A stretch of 64,000 nt of DNA from R-RK-3 sp963842775 (GTDB taxonomy: Bacteria; Pseudomonadota; Alphaproteobacteria; Rhizobiales; Rhodomicrobiaceae). The stretch lies in NCBI GenBank assembly GCA_963842775.1, contig CAWJHQ010000015.1:310001-374000 (forward strand), in the 5' to 3' direction. This document shows, piece after piece, positions 10,346 through 19,867 of this stretch. A program made the translations under genes and the position numbers. The notes under the pieces were generated by a model that was not told the origin of the DNA, did not search any database, and saw only the letters and a list, made by a program, of their open reading frames with translations. Position 1 is the first letter of the stretch; each line of letters opens with the position of its first letter.

Positions 10346-11289
10346 CGCGGCGAAATTGCTGCGGCTGCAAAGCTGGTTTTCGCCGGCCTTCCCGATCGGC
10401 GCGTTCAGCTATTCGCACGGGCTTGAATGGGCGGTGGAGGAAGGCAGCGTCACTGACAGGGCGTCGCTGGTCGCCTGGCTGGAGGCCGATCTGCGCCACG
10501 GCTCGGGCCGGACGGATGCGATGTTTTTCGCGGAGGCGTGGCGCGCGTCGCATGTGCGGCTCCCCCCTCACCCGGAATGCTGCCGCCCTCTCCCGAAGGC
10601 GAACGCTTGTCGTTCGCCGTAAAGGCCACGAGCGGGGAGAGGGCACTCAGCGCCCGTGGCGAACGCAGCGGCAGACAACTCCGGCCCAAGGGAAGAGCGA
10701 TGCGTTGCCGCAAGCTCTTGCCCTCTCCCCTCGCGGGAGAGGGCGGACGCGCAGCGTCCGGGTGAGGGGGGACACACGACGCTCGACCTCACCGGCAGTG
10801 ACTGCATCCGCCGACGGAGTGCGATCACATCCTCGCCGTCGCCGCGCTCGCCGCCGCCATGCGCGGCACAGCCGAGCTGGCGCTCGAATCCGGCCAGCAG
10901 GGCATCGCCTTCCTGTCGGCGGTGCGCAAGGCATGGCCGCATCCCGAGCTGGACCGAATGGCGAACCTGTTCGACGGAAATCCGCCATTGTCCCAGTGCT
11001 ACCGGTCGCCGCCGGAATATGCTGCGGCGTGCATGAGATCGACCTGGAACTCGCCCTGCCTCTCTATATGCACGGCTCAGCGGCCAATCTCGTCAACGCC
11101 GCGGTGCGCCTCGTCCCGCTCGGCCAGACCGACGGCCAGATCGCCCTCGCTGCACTGGAAGCCACCGTGCTGGAAACGGCGCGCGAGGCATTCGGACGCG
11201 GCGCCGACGACATCGGTTCGGCAGCGTTCATGATCGACCTCGCCTCCATGCGTCACGAGACGCAATATACGAGGCTGTTCCGCTCATGA
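10335..11289 (+). pseudogene. ureF: Urease accessory protein UreF, interrupted by a palindromic repeat
   Basis: The first 74 codons encode a normal UreF N-terminus (SWFSPAFPIGAFSYSHGLEW, then FFAEAWRAS). The coding sequence then enters a 212-bp family-1 repeat (10561-10772) that brings a TAA at 10620 in this frame. UreF resumes in another frame near 10825 (AVAALAAAMRGTAELALESG) and, after a further -1 shift near 10985, continues to the standard C-terminus SMRHETQYTRLFRS. UreF is a required GTPase-regulating partner of UreD and UreG. Alternative starts are ATG 10329 or 10335, both inside ureE. The small shifts resemble errors elsewhere in the window, but the repeat is a real insertion, so UreF may be inactive unless the insert is translated or spliced around. 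Confidence 0.85.
10561..10772. repeat. Family-1 palindromic repeat inside ureF
   Basis: A 212-bp element with 13-bp perfect inverted termini TCCCCCCTCACCC (10561-10573) and GGGTGAGGGGGGA (10760-10772). Its left half holds the GGCGAACG-CTTGT-CGTTCGCC hairpin shared with the copies at 4716 and 57151. The right half holds CCCTCTCCCCTCGCGGGAGAGGG. It is the only copy in the window that lies within a coding sequence. Confidence 0.92.
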
Positions 11290-11727
11290 CCGCAATCGCG
11301 TTTGCTCTCACCATCATCATCGCCGCGATCGCACTTCTTCACGCCTATTGGGCGCGTCGGCGGTCTTTGGCCCGGAACGAGCCCGGCGGACCTCTCCAAC
11401 ATCGTTGTCGGCAATCCACGAACGCGGGATATGCCCGCGCCAAAGCTCACTGCGCTCGTCGCCGCGATGATCGCGAGTGGCGCGGCTTGGCCGCTGGTGC
11501 TGTCGCCTCTGGTCAGCCGGTATATCGCACCCGAACTGGCAGCGCTCGGGACTTGGGCCCTCGCGGCGGTATTCCTGCTACGTGGCATTGCGGGCTTCAC
11601 GCCCTGGATGGCAAGACGCCATTCCGCCGAGCCATTCGCCAGCTATAACCGCAAATATTATTCGCCCCTCTGCCTCGCCCTCGGCGCGGGCTTTCTCATC
11701 CTCGCACTCAACGGAGGAACGCCTTGA
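11286..11727 (+). CDS. DUF3995 family membrane protein (one frameshift)
   Basis: About 146 residues with four hydrophobic segments. The first helix ends in LLHAYWA, and the next frame continues VGGLWPGTSPADLSNIVVG. Together these match the DUF3995 pattern HxYWAxGGxWPG. The end, RHSAEPFASYNRKYYSPLCL, is also typical. One extra base near 11352 accounts for the break. The ATG overlaps the ureF TGA, and the stop overlaps the TTG start of ureG. It is therefore embedded in the urease operon, but no function is known for the family. Confidence 0.72.
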
Positions 11728-12363
11728 CGGATTCGCATCACGGACCTTTGCGCATCGGCATCGGCGGACCGGTCGGCTCCGGCAAGACGGCGCTCGTCGA
11801 GGCGCTCTGCAAGCGCATGCGCGAGAGCTACGACCTGTTCGTCATCACCAACGACATCTACACCAAGGAGGACCAGATGATCCTGACCCGCGCAGGCGCC
11901 CTGGCGCAGGAGCGGATCATGGGCGTGGAAACCGGCGGTTGCCCGCATACGGCGATCCGCGAGGATGCCTCGATAAATCTCGTCGCGCTTGACGAAATGA
12001 GCGCCAAATTCCCCAAGGCCGAACTATGCCTGATAGAGTCCGGCGGCGACAATCTGGCGGCCACATTCAGCCCCGAACTCGCCGATCTCACCCTCTACGT
12101 CATCGACGTGGCGGCGGGCGAAAAAATCCCGCGCAAGGGCGGGCCGGGCATTACGCGGTCCGATATGCTCATCATCAACAAGACCGATCTTGCCCCCCTG
12201 GTCGGCGCCGATCTCGGCGTGATGGAGAGCGACACCCGACGCATGCGCGGCGAACGGCCGTTCGTCTTCACCAATCTGAAGACCGGCGTGGGGGTCGAGG
12301 AAGATCATCGACTTCATCATCAGATCGGGCGGCCTGGAGCAGCGGCCGCTCAGCGCGGTTTGA
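11724..12363 (+). CDS. ureG: Urease accessory GTPase UreG (3' frameshift)
   Basis: UreG is the SIMIBI GTPase that powers nickel insertion. The TTG start overlaps the previous stop (TTGA) and has GGAGGAAC six bases upstream. Landmarks are P-loop GIGGPVGSGKTAL, the metal-binding CPH motif in GVETGGCPHTAIREDAS, and NKTD in LIINKTDLAP. The frame is lost at 12300, where GAGGAAGATC should read GAGAAGATC. The expected C-terminus (KIIDFIIRSGGLEQRPLSAV) then ends at TGA 12361-12363, giving about 212 residues. Read without correction the frame runs into the downstream permease gene, which is an artefact. Confidence 0.92.
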
Positions 12364-12399
12364 GATGCAGCACCGAGTCGTGGAACGCGGAGTTTCATA

Positions 12400-13157
12400 T
12401 TGTCAATCGATGCTTTCACCATTGCCCTTGCCCTGGCGGGCGTCTTCCTCATCTCTTTCATGAAAGGGGCATTCGGCGGCGGCTTCGCTATCATAGGCAT
12501 CCCCCTGCTCTCGCTCGCCATGGACCGCTGATGGCAGGCGCATTGCTTGCACCCCTGTTCATTCTGATGGACATCTTCGCCCTGCGCTATTGGAAGCCTT
12601 CGACGTGGTCGAAGCCGGACCTGAAGATTTTGGTGCCTTGTCTCGTGATCGGCATAGGCCTTGGCTACATGGCGTTGCGTGTTCTTGACGGCCGTGCCGT
12701 AGCCATCGTGATGGCGCTCACGACGCTCGTCTTCTCGGTTCTTTGGTTTCGCGGTGGTGGTCAGGTTTCTGTCCGCCCCCGGTCGACGCCAAAGGCCGTG
12801 GCGGCCGGCATAGGATCGGGCATCGCGACGATGGTCGCCCACTCCGGCGGCCCGCCGCTCGCCATGTATCTGTTACCGCTCGGCATGGCGAAGGAGGTTT
12901 ACGCAGGGACCACAAGCCTGTTCTTCACGGTCGGTAACAGTGTGAAAGCGGTGCCGTGGCTGCTTCTGGTGAAACCAGGCCTCCCATTGTGGACGCTTAT
13001 GGCCATCTGCGTGCCTGCCGTTCCGCTCGGGGTCTGGGTGGGCTGGGTCCTGCATCAGCGTCTGGATCAGCAACAGCTCTACCGGGCCTGCTATGGGCTC
13101 CTCGTGATCACGGCGCTGAAGCTGCTGTGGGACGGACTGTACGGCTATTTACGGTGA
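12400..13157 (+). CDS. TauE/SafE family permease (one frameshift)
   Basis: A roughly 252-residue membrane protein of the sulfite-exporter TauE/SafE group. The N-terminus IALALAGVFLISFMKGAFGG carries the family's GGG-type turn. It continues after a missing base near 12532 (AMDP then LMAGALLAPLFILMD). The second half repeats the pattern (GIGSGIATMVAHSGGPPLAM, then FTVGNSVKAVPWLLL). Transported substrates in this family are organosulfur or sulfur oxyanions, and nothing here narrows it down. The start is uncertain: a TTG at 12400 gives the best N-terminus but lacks a clear ribosome site. It follows ureG by 36 bases and may be a read-through member of the urease operon. Confidence 0.78.
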
Positions 13158-13361
13158 CGTCGACGCTGGGCGGCAGACATGAACCGCTCTGCGTGGCAAA
13201 ACCGGGCTCCCACCTATGCGGATCATGCTCCAAGTTGACGATTCCGGCTCGGGGCAGTACAAAATCCCTCGAAGAGCTTGCCGATCGGCTCGCCGCGGCT
13301 TCATCGGACATGCCGATCTCCGGTGCCCGCTTTTCCAGACCTCTGCACTGAAAGTTCCTCA

Positions 13362-15170
13362 ATGACTGACTTCGAAGGTGTCGCGCCGGTTTTCGCCGGA
13401 GCCCTGGCCGCTCATGGCTACACGGTTCTCACCCCTGTCCAGGAGGAAGTGCTGGCGGCGGAAGCGGGCGCCGACCTGCTGGTCTCGGCGCAAACCGGCT
13501 CGGGCAAGACGGTGGCGTTCGGCCTCGCCATGGCGCCGACGCTGCTCGGCGACGAGGAGCGTTTCGGTGCTCCGGCGGACCCGCTCGCCCTGGTCGTGGC
13601 GCCGACCCGCGAGCTGGCGCTGCAGGTGCGGCGCGAACTCGAATGGCTGTATGAGCCGGCGCGCGCCAGGATCGTCTCCTGTGTCGGCGGCATGGAAATG
13701 CGCCAGGAGCGCCGGGCGCTGGCCGATGGCGCGCATATCGTCGTGGGAACGCCGGGCCGGATTTGCGATCACATCCGGCGCGGTTCGCTCGACTTGACGT
13801 CGATCCGCGTGGTTGTCCTGGATGAAGCCGATGAGATGCTGGACCTCGGCTTCCGGGAAGATCTCGAATTCATCCTCGGTGCTGCCCCCGCAGAGCGGCG
13901 CACCTTGATGTTCTCGGCGACGATTCCGGCCCCGATCCTCTCGCTCGCCAAGCGCTTCCAGCGCAATGCGGTGCGGATTTCCACCACCGGCGAGAGCAAG
14001 CAGCACGCCGATATCGAATATCGCGCCATGCCGGTTTCCGAAAAGGAACGCGAGCATGCCGTCATCAATGTGCTGCGTTTCTTCGAGGCGAACAGCGCGA
14101 TCGTCTTCTGCGCGACCCGGATCGGGGTGACGCATCTATCCAGCCGGCTCGGCAATCGCGGCTTTGCCGTCGTCGCCCTGTCGGGCGAGTTGAGCCAGAG
14201 CGAACGCACTCATGCGCTGCAGGCGATGCGCGACGGCCGGGCGCGCGTCTGCGTCGCCACCGATGTCGCGGCGCGCGGTCTCGACCTGCCGAATCTCGAT
14301 CTCGTCATCCACGCCGACTTGCCACGCAACGGCGAGGCCCTGCTGCATCGCAGCGGCCGAACGGGCCGCGCCGGGCGCAAGGGCGTCAGCGCGATCCTGG
14401 TGCCGCATGCGAAACGGCGCGGCATGGAACGGCTGTTGCGCATGGCCAATATCCGCGCCAACTGGACGCCCCCGCCAACCGCCGCCGCCATTCTGCGGCA
14501 GGATCGCGAAAGGTTGATGAGCGATCCCGTGCTCAGCGCGGAGATCACCGAGGAGGAGCGTACCTTCGCCGCCGAACTGCTCACCCGGCACACGCCGGAG
14601 GAAATCGCGGCGGCCTATCTGCGCCAGAACCAGGCCGCGCGGCCCGCACCGGAGGAATTCGTCGAAACCGCGCCGGCGCCGGACGACCCGAAGCCTGCCC
14701 GCAGCGATTTCGCCGGCGGCGTCTGGTTCAAGCTGTCGGTCGGGCGCAAGCAGAATGCCGAGCCGCGCTGGCTGCTGCCCCTGATCTGCCGTGCCGGCGG
14801 GATCACCAAGCGCCATGTCGGCGCCATTCGTATCTATGAGAACGAAAGCCGTTTCGAAGTCGCCCCGAACGTCGCGCAGGACTTCATCGCCAGCGTGGCG
14901 CGCGCGGGCGGCGGGGAGAAATCGGTCATGATTACCCGCGCGGACGGCCCGCATGACGATGGGCCGGGCCGTGCCAATGCGCGGCGCGGCGGCACGGAGC
15001 CCGGAATGCCACGCGCCGACGGCCGTCAGGGCGATGCGCCGAGCCGCGCGAAAAGCTGGCGCGCAGGCAAGGAGGCTGGAGGCAGGCCATTCGCCAAGCG
15101 GCCGCCGAAACAAGCCAATGAGCGCCCTTTCGCCAAGCCGGTTCACGGCAAGCGGAAGGAGCGGACCTAG
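13362..15170 (+). CDS. DEAD-box RNA helicase (DeaD/CsdA-like)
   Basis: A 602-residue ATP-dependent RNA helicase. Motifs in order are AQTGSGKT (residue about 45), APTRELA, TPGR, DEAD in VVLDEADEMLD (about 155), SAT (about 186), and HRSGRTGRAGRKG (about 330). Downstream, residues about 455-525 match a DbpA-type RNA-binding domain (FKLSVGRKQNAEPRWLLPLI, then GAIRIYENESRFEV). The last 80 residues are an Arg/Gly/Lys-rich disordered tail. The ATG at 13362 begins MTDFEGVAP; the frame is open upstream but that translation is not conserved-looking. It probably acts in ribosome assembly or RNA turnover in the cold. The gene is intact, unlike many neighbours. Confidence 0.93.
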   Translation: MTDFEGVAPVFAGALAAHGYTVLTPVQEEVLAAEAGADLLVSAQTGSGKTVAFGLAMAPTLLGDEERFGAPADPLALVVAPTRELALQVRRELEWLYEPARARIVSCVGGMEMRQERRALADGAHIVVGTPGRICDHIRRGSLDLTSIRVVVLDEADEMLDLGFREDLEFILGAAPAERRTLMFSATIPAPILSLAKRFQRNAVRISTTGESKQHADIEYRAMPVSEKEREHAVINVLRFFEANSAIVFCATRIGVTHLSSRLGNRGFAVVALSGELSQSERTHALQAMRDGRARVCVATDVAARGLDLPNLDLVIHADLPRNGEALLHRSGRTGRAGRKGVSAILVPHAKRRGMERLLRMANIRANWTPPPTAAAILRQDRERLMSDPVLSAEITEEERTFAAELLTRHTPEEIAAAYLRQNQAARPAPEEFVETAPAPDDPKPARSDFAGGVWFKLSVGRKQNAEPRWLLPLICRAGGITKRHVGAIRIYENESRFEVAPNVAQDFIASVARAGGGEKSVMITRADGPHDDGPGRANARRGGTEPGMPRADGRQGDAPSRAKSWRAGKEAGGRPFAKRPPKQANERPFAKPVHGKRKERT

Positions 15171-15270
15171 AGCCTTTTCCGTTCCGATTGAATCGGAACG
15201 GGGCTCTATTCTTTTGTTTTGTCGCATTTTCTCGACGCAAACCGGTATCCACTTTGCTGGAAAATGCTCT
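15169..15270. repeat. Family-2 repeat with embedded hairpin after the helicase gene
   Basis: A 102-bp element with imperfect inverted ends (AGAGCCTTTTCC and GGAAAATGCTCT). It contains GTTCCGATTGAATCGGAAC, a stable stem followed by GGGGCTCTATTCTTTTGTTT, and the core AAACCGGTATCCACTTTG. The first hairpin plus T-rich tract probably acts as terminator of the helicase gene. The same element occurs in reverse orientation at 36525-36626. Confidence 0.85.
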
Positions 15271-15551
15271 AAGCAGGTTTGCGTGGCTTCGCCAACAGAC
15301 GCCCTTTGGGCTTGGCGACAGCTATCGCCTCATAGGCGACCTCGCTGCTTTGTCGGCTTCTTAGTGGGCGAGCAGCAAGCGCCGTCCGTGGTCACATCTG
15401 AGCTGACATCGACCTGCCTGATGCTTCCAGCGCAGTTGACGCTACCACGATGCAGGCCAGATAAGGCGGAGCCTATAACTACCGCTAGACCTCCGGCGCA
15501 ACACGATGGCGACGGCAAACCTCATCTCGATCATTTAGGTTTATGGACCAC

Positions 15552-15566
15552 CTTCGACTGTCGAAG
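15552..15566. promoter_or_regulatory. 15-bp perfect inverted repeat, candidate operator
   Basis: CTTCGAC-T-GTCGAAG is a perfect palindrome about 70 bases upstream of the unknown gene at 15638. No other gene call can be supported between 15271 and 15637. Its position would suit a repressor or activator site, but no regulator is encoded nearby. Confidence 0.3.
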
Positions 15567-15637
15567 AACGAACGTCTCTATCATTACGTGAAGGCGAATC
15601 ACCGGCGAGAGTGATCAGCCTAGCCGGAGCAGCGCAG

Positions 15638-15859
15638 ATGACCGACGAAAAAAAACCAAAGACCACCCTATCGGTGAAACCGTCTAGTCAGAATCTGGTG
15701 TCGGCATCCGGAGCGGTTCCCGAACTGGCGCGGCAATTGAAGACGCCGCTCAGCCTTTCAAAACAAATTCAACAGCTAACGGTGGTCACACCAGTTCAAC
15801 AGAGCATTGCCAATGCGCTGCGCGATATGGATCACAAATTCGCTTTCGATATCCTGTGA
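15638..15859 (+). CDS. Hypothetical protein, 73 residues
   Basis: Not recognised. ATG 15638 follows CCGGAGCAGCGCAG. The product is polar and basic at the N-terminus (MTDEKKPKTTLSV) and then mostly helical, with no signal or membrane segment. Codon use and GC content are lower than in the flanking helicase gene. Its TGA overlaps the GTG of the next frame (GTGA). The two are therefore either a translationally coupled pair or, given the indels seen elsewhere, the two halves of one protein of about 245 residues. Confidence 0.4.
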   Translation: MTDEKKPKTTLSVKPSSQNLVSASGAVPELARQLKTPLSLSKQIQQLTVVTPVQQSIANALRDMDHKFAFDIL

Positions 15860-16380
15860 CACGTCTTGCGGAGGAGCTGCGAAAAAATATAGCCCAGTTC
15901 GCCGCTTTGAGGCTTCCAACCATTTCCCTCAACACCGGTATCGCTAAGGAGCTGGCACGGCTTCAAGAGACACTGCGGGTGTTCCAGCCCGATCCGAAGA
16001 TCTTATCTTTTGGACAACAAATTGCTGATGCAGTAGCGGCGTACCAGGACCAGTTCAAGGCTATTTCCAGCGTAGTCAGCTCCGCCGCAGAGGCGTTGAG
16101 TTCGTTTGGTGAACCCTTCCGACTTCTAGCCCAGGACCAAGCCGTGGCCGAATTCATTATTGACCTCGGCTTTGTCCCCCATGGCGAGCTCTGGGAGCAC
16201 GTTGCTGACGTCGAAAAGCCGGAAGGAGAGGAGTCGAAAACTAATTGTCGAGGTCTGGCCATCATGGATATCAATGACAAATTTCTCAATCCTGGATCTT
16301 CCGGCTTTACCCCTCCCTCCTCCGAAAAGTGCAGTGACTTGCCCTGGAGTACGATCGTGTATCGTGTTTCGGCTACTTGA
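15856..16380 (+). CDS. Hypothetical protein, helical, about 174 residues
   Basis: Not recognised. The first 125 residues form an amphipathic, Ala/Leu/Gln-rich helical region (LAEELRKNIAQFAALRLPTI, then LARLQETLRVFQPDPKI). This leads to a more conserved-looking stretch, FIIDLGFVPHGELWEHVADV. After about residue 140 the composition becomes Pro/Ser-rich and less protein-like, so a further frameshift near 16240 is likely and the true C-terminus may lie in another frame downstream. The organisation resembles unassigned accessory proteins of genomic islands, but there is no motif to support a function. Confidence 0.4.
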   Translation: MTRLAEELRKNIAQFAALRLPTISLNTGIAKELARLQETLRVFQPDPKILSFGQQIADAVAAYQDQFKAISSVVSSAAEALSSFGEPFRLLAQDQAVAEFIIDLGFVPHGELWEHVADVEKPEGEESKTNCRGLAIMDINDKFLNPGSSGFTPPSSEKCSDLPWSTIVYRVSAT

Positions 16381-16816
16381 TCACCTTTCGCAGGCGTCTA
16401 CTGATGCAGACGCCGACGCGATTAAATTCCAAATCGGCGTTCCGCCCACGGCATGGGGTCGGCTGGACGAAAATACAGCGTGAATCCTGTGCCCGGTATT
16501 ATCGGGACGACAAACTCAATGAATATGCATTATTCCGGCTTTGTAGATCTGAGCCGGCCCATGGCCTGGGCGATTTGCGCGCCTAAAACATCACGCACAA
16601 CTAGCGCTGCGTTCGAGCAGATTGGGAAACAACGTTTACTGATGCGCCTAACGTCGGCTCACACCGCGTTGCCGACACCATTGGACTCAGTCTATCCGTT
16701 GGACAAACGAAGCAACTCTGCTTAGAGCATCGATCCAGATGCAGACGACGGGGCGCGGGCAGAATGAAGTGATTGCGTCAGGGCGCCAAGCCAGCAGGTG
16801 GCGACACGCCGCTGAT
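16381..16816. other. Stretch without a supportable gene
   Basis: Short overlapping frames exist on the plus strand up to 16725, but none has protein-like composition, a ribosome site or a recognisable motif. The base composition is lower in GC than the average of the window. It may hold the degraded 3' part of the preceding unknown gene. Confidence 0.5.
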
Positions 16817-16863
16817 AAAAAAAGCCCTCGCGCCGCGAGAGAGGCGTCGCGGTGAGCGAGGGC
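16817..16863 (-). terminator. Rho-independent terminator (minus strand)
   Basis: Read on the minus strand, GCCCTCGC (16863-16856) pairs with GCGAGGGC (16831-16824) around a loop that itself contains a small stem, followed immediately by seven T. It lies about 100 bases downstream of the Cys-rich secreted protein gene ending at 16967 and is its likely terminator. Confidence 0.75.
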
Positions 16864-16966
16864 GAGGGGAGGCGTTGAGGTTGAGCTGTTTCGCGTCTCC
16901 CGGAAGCAGCGCGGTCCGGTCTGCCGGCGGCACGCACTGCCTATTGCCTTGTCGAGGCTTGGCTTC

Positions 16967-17239
16967 CTATTTCGGCTTGCGGCAACTGACGGCGCGGCAG
17001 CATTTGCCGCTGAATTCGGCGCAGTAGGGCTTCTCACCCGGCTTGCATTTTGGGACGATCTTCGGTGCGCATTTCAGCGTCGGGACTGGGGCTACCGTTC
17101 CGAGTTGCGAGCCATCGATCCGTCCCGCTTCGGCATGGATGGCAGCGGCACACAGGACGAGCCCGGCAAGGCCCGCGCGCGTGGCCATGCGCAACAATTG
17201 GGCGCTGAGGCCGTTTCCCTGTCCCCTGGCGTCATGCAT
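16967..17239 (-). CDS. Small cysteine-rich secreted protein
   Basis: Ninety residues from ATG 17239, which has GGGAGGAAAAG upstream on the minus strand. The hydrophobic stretch MATRAGLAGLVLCAAAIHAE is a signal peptide, and the mature part is about 45 residues with seven cysteines, including KCAPK, PKCKPGEKPYC, KCCRAVSC, ending RKPK. An internal ATG at 17188 would start exactly at the signal peptide and is the alternative. It is probably a disulfide-bonded exported or periplasmic peptide. The family is not recognised. Confidence 0.6.
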   Translation of the reverse strand: MHDARGQGNGLSAQLLRMATRAGLAGLVLCAAAIHAEAGRIDGSQLGTVAPVPTLKCAPKIVPKCKPGEKPYCAEFSGKCCRAVSCRKPK

Positions 17240-17322
17240 CGACCCGCTTTTCCTCCCTGACCACCCGAGCACTTGCAAGCTTCGTCGCGGCGGGAATGGA
17301 AACGGTTCAATGGAAAATCAGC

Positions 17323-18755
17323 TTAAAGCAGCTTGCCCGGATTGAGGATGCCGCGCGGATCGAACAGATCCTTGATCTTGCGCATCAGCTCCATTTCGAG
17401 CGGTGACTTCACTTTCGGCAGCAGATGACGCTTCTGCTGGCCGATGCCGTGCTCGGCGCTGATCGAGCCGCCAAGCTCCAGCACAATGGCGTTCACCGCA
17501 TCGGAAAATTCCGCCCAGCGCGCCAGGAACGCCGCCTTGTCCGCGCCCACCGGCTGGCTCACGTTGAAATGGATATTGCCATCGCCGTAATGGCCGAAGG
17601 GCAGCGGGCGGCAATCGGGCATGATCGCCTTGACGGCGTCGATGGCGCGGCTGAGGAACACCGGCAGGTCGGCGACCGGCACGGAAACGTCGGATTTGAT
17701 GCTGCCGCCCTCATGGAGCTGGACCTCCGAAAGCATCTCCCGCAGCCGCCAGAATTCGGCCGCCTGCGCAAGCGACGCCGCGATCACCGCATCCGCGACG
17801 ATTTCCGTCTCGACCGCCTGTACCAGCAGCGCTTCGGCGCGGACCGAGGCTTCGTCGACGCGCTGGCTGGCGATTTCGATCAGCGCGTACCAGGGATGCG
17901 GTGCCGCGAGCGGATCGCGCGTGCCCTCGGCATGGCGGAGGACGAACTCAATGCCGATGCGCGGTATGAGTTCAAAGGCCGTCAGCTCTCCCGCGCCCGT
18001 CTCAAGGGCGAGGTCGAAAAAGCGCGCCGCGTCGTCGAGGCTGGCGAATCCCGAAAAGGCGGTCGCTTTGCTTTTCGGCGGCGGCAGGAGCCGCAGCACG
18101 GCGGCCGTGATGATCCCGAGCGTGCCTTCCGAGCCGATGAACAGATCGCGCAGATCGTAGCCGGTATTGTCCTTGCGCAGTGCGCGCAGGCCGTTCCAGA
18201 TGCGACCGTCGGCGAGCACCACCTCAAGCCCAAGCACTTGGGCGCGCGCATTGCCATAGGCGAGCACCTGCAGCCCGCCCGCATTGGTGGCGAGATTGCC
18301 GCCGATCTGGCACGATCCCTCCGAGGCGATACTCAGCGGGAACAGCCGTCCCACCTCCTCGGCCGCCTTCTGCGCACCCGCGAGCGTCACGCCCGCCTCC
18401 GCAATCAGCACATTGCCGCGCGGATCGACGGATCGAATGCGGTTCAGCCTTTCGAGGCTGACGAGGACCTCGTTGCCGAAAGGAATTTGCCCGCCAACCA
18501 GGCCCGGTATTGCCGCCTTGCGGGACGATCGCCGTGCCGGTCTCATTCGCCAGCGCGAGGATGCGCGAGACCTCCTCGGTGGTGCCCGGCTTCAGAACCA
18601 GCGGCGTCTTGCCATGATAGAGACGGCGGTGTTCAACGAGGTGGCGCTCCATGTCGGCGGGGTCGGTCAGCGCGTATTTCTCGCCGACGATGGCGATGAA
18701 CCGCGGCCAGCGTTTCAGACGACGGCGCGGCGATGGCGGGCGGGGTGGACTGCAT
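17323..18755 (-). CDS. FAD-linked oxidase, GlcD/D-2-hydroxyacid dehydrogenase type (two frameshifts)
   Basis: A BBE/FAD_binding_4 flavoprotein of about 475 residues that oxidises a D-2-hydroxyacid such as lactate, glycolate or 2-hydroxyglutarate. The FAD-binding landmarks are VPQGGNTG-LVGG (split by one extra base near 18503), CQIGGNLATNAGG, and GSEGTLGIITAAVLRL. The C-terminal cap contains GHYGDGNIHFNV (metal ligands) and SAEHGIGQQK, ending FDPRGILNPGKLL. A second extra base near 18710 separates the start (MQSTPPAIAAPSSETLA) from the rest. The ATG at 18755 lies nine bases after the stop of the upstream tsaC gene, so the two are co-transcribed. Substrate cannot be told from sequence. Confidence 0.85.
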
Positions 18756-18764
18756 GGCGTTTCC

Positions 18765-19724
18765 TCAAGCAGAACGCGGAGCGGCGGCGCGGCGCAGCCG
18801 GTCGTTTATGGCCTCCCCCAGACCTTGCTCAGGAATCGGCGCGACCGCAATCATCTCGGGGCCGGCGGCATCGAGACGGCGCAAATGGGCGAAGAGATTG
18901 GCGGCGGCCTCGCGCAGATTTCCGCTCTCGCTGAGATTGAGGCAATCCGCGTCGCAACTCTCGGTGGGGCCGAAGGCGAGAAACGCTTCGCCGCGCCAGG
19001 GCACGGTGGCGTCAAGGCGGAGATGGGCGCGCGGCGCATAGTGCGAGGCGAGCATTCCCGGCGCTTGCGGGGCGGTTTTGGATGCCGGAAGGGTGAGCGC
19101 CGTTCCCAGGACGGCTTCGATGCTCTCGCGAGGTACCGCGCCGGAGCGCAGCAATACCGGCCCGGAAGCGCCAAAGCCGATGATGGTCGACTCCAGACCT
19201 TCCATGCTCGCGCCGCCATCCAGGATGAAATCGACGCGGTCGCCGAAATCGGCGGCGACATGCTCGGCGGTGGTGGCGCTCACCTGGCCGGAGAGATTGG
19301 CGCTGGGCGCGGCGATCGGAACACCCGCCGCCTCGATCAGCGCTCGCGCGACCGGGTGCGACGGCACGCGCAGCGCAACCGTCGGCAGGCCGGCGCTGAC
19401 GAGGTCGGCGAGCGGCGCATCCGTCCGGCGCGGCAGCACGAGGCGTCAGCGGACCCGGCCAGAATTCCTCCGCCATTCTGCGCGTATTCCGCGCGAATTC
19501 TGCGATACGTTTCTGTTCTTCGCAATGTCGCCAACATGCACGATCAGCGGATTGAAGCGCGGCCGCCCCTTGGCCTCGAAAATTCGCGCCACGGCTTCGC
19601 CGCTTCCGGCATCCGCGCCGAGGCCGTACACCGTCTCGGTGGGAAAAGCGACCAGACCGCCCGCGCGGATAAGATGAGCCGCGCGTTCCAGCATATCGGG
19701 CGATGACTTTGCAATTTTTGCCAT
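18765..19724 (-). CDS. tsaC: L-threonylcarbamoyladenylate synthase (Sua5/YrdC; frameshifted)
   Basis: Makes threonylcarbamoyl-AMP, the precursor for the t6A37 modification of ANN-decoding tRNAs, an essential step. The N-terminal half shows RAGGLVAFPTETVYGLGADA and RPRFNPLIVHVGD. The middle carries EEFWPGPLT in another frame, then RRTDAPLADLVSAGLPTVAL and PSANLSGQVS. A C-terminal Sua5 extension (PGMLASHYAPRAHLRL, ending EAINDRLRRAAA) makes it the long Sua5 type of about 315 residues. At least two indels lie between 19440 and 19540. As the enzyme is essential in most bacteria, these are probably errors. It heads the minus-strand pair with the FAD oxidase. Confidence 0.87.
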
Positions 19725-19867
19725 TTTTACTCAAATTGTTGGAAACTGCTTCCAAGTGGCGCGTCCCGTTCTGGGAACCTCTCCTTGCGGTTAAACGCAT
19801 TCCCTATACATTATATGATTAACCAAAGCTGCCGGAAACGGGCGGCAACCCGTTCTGGGAGAGATCG

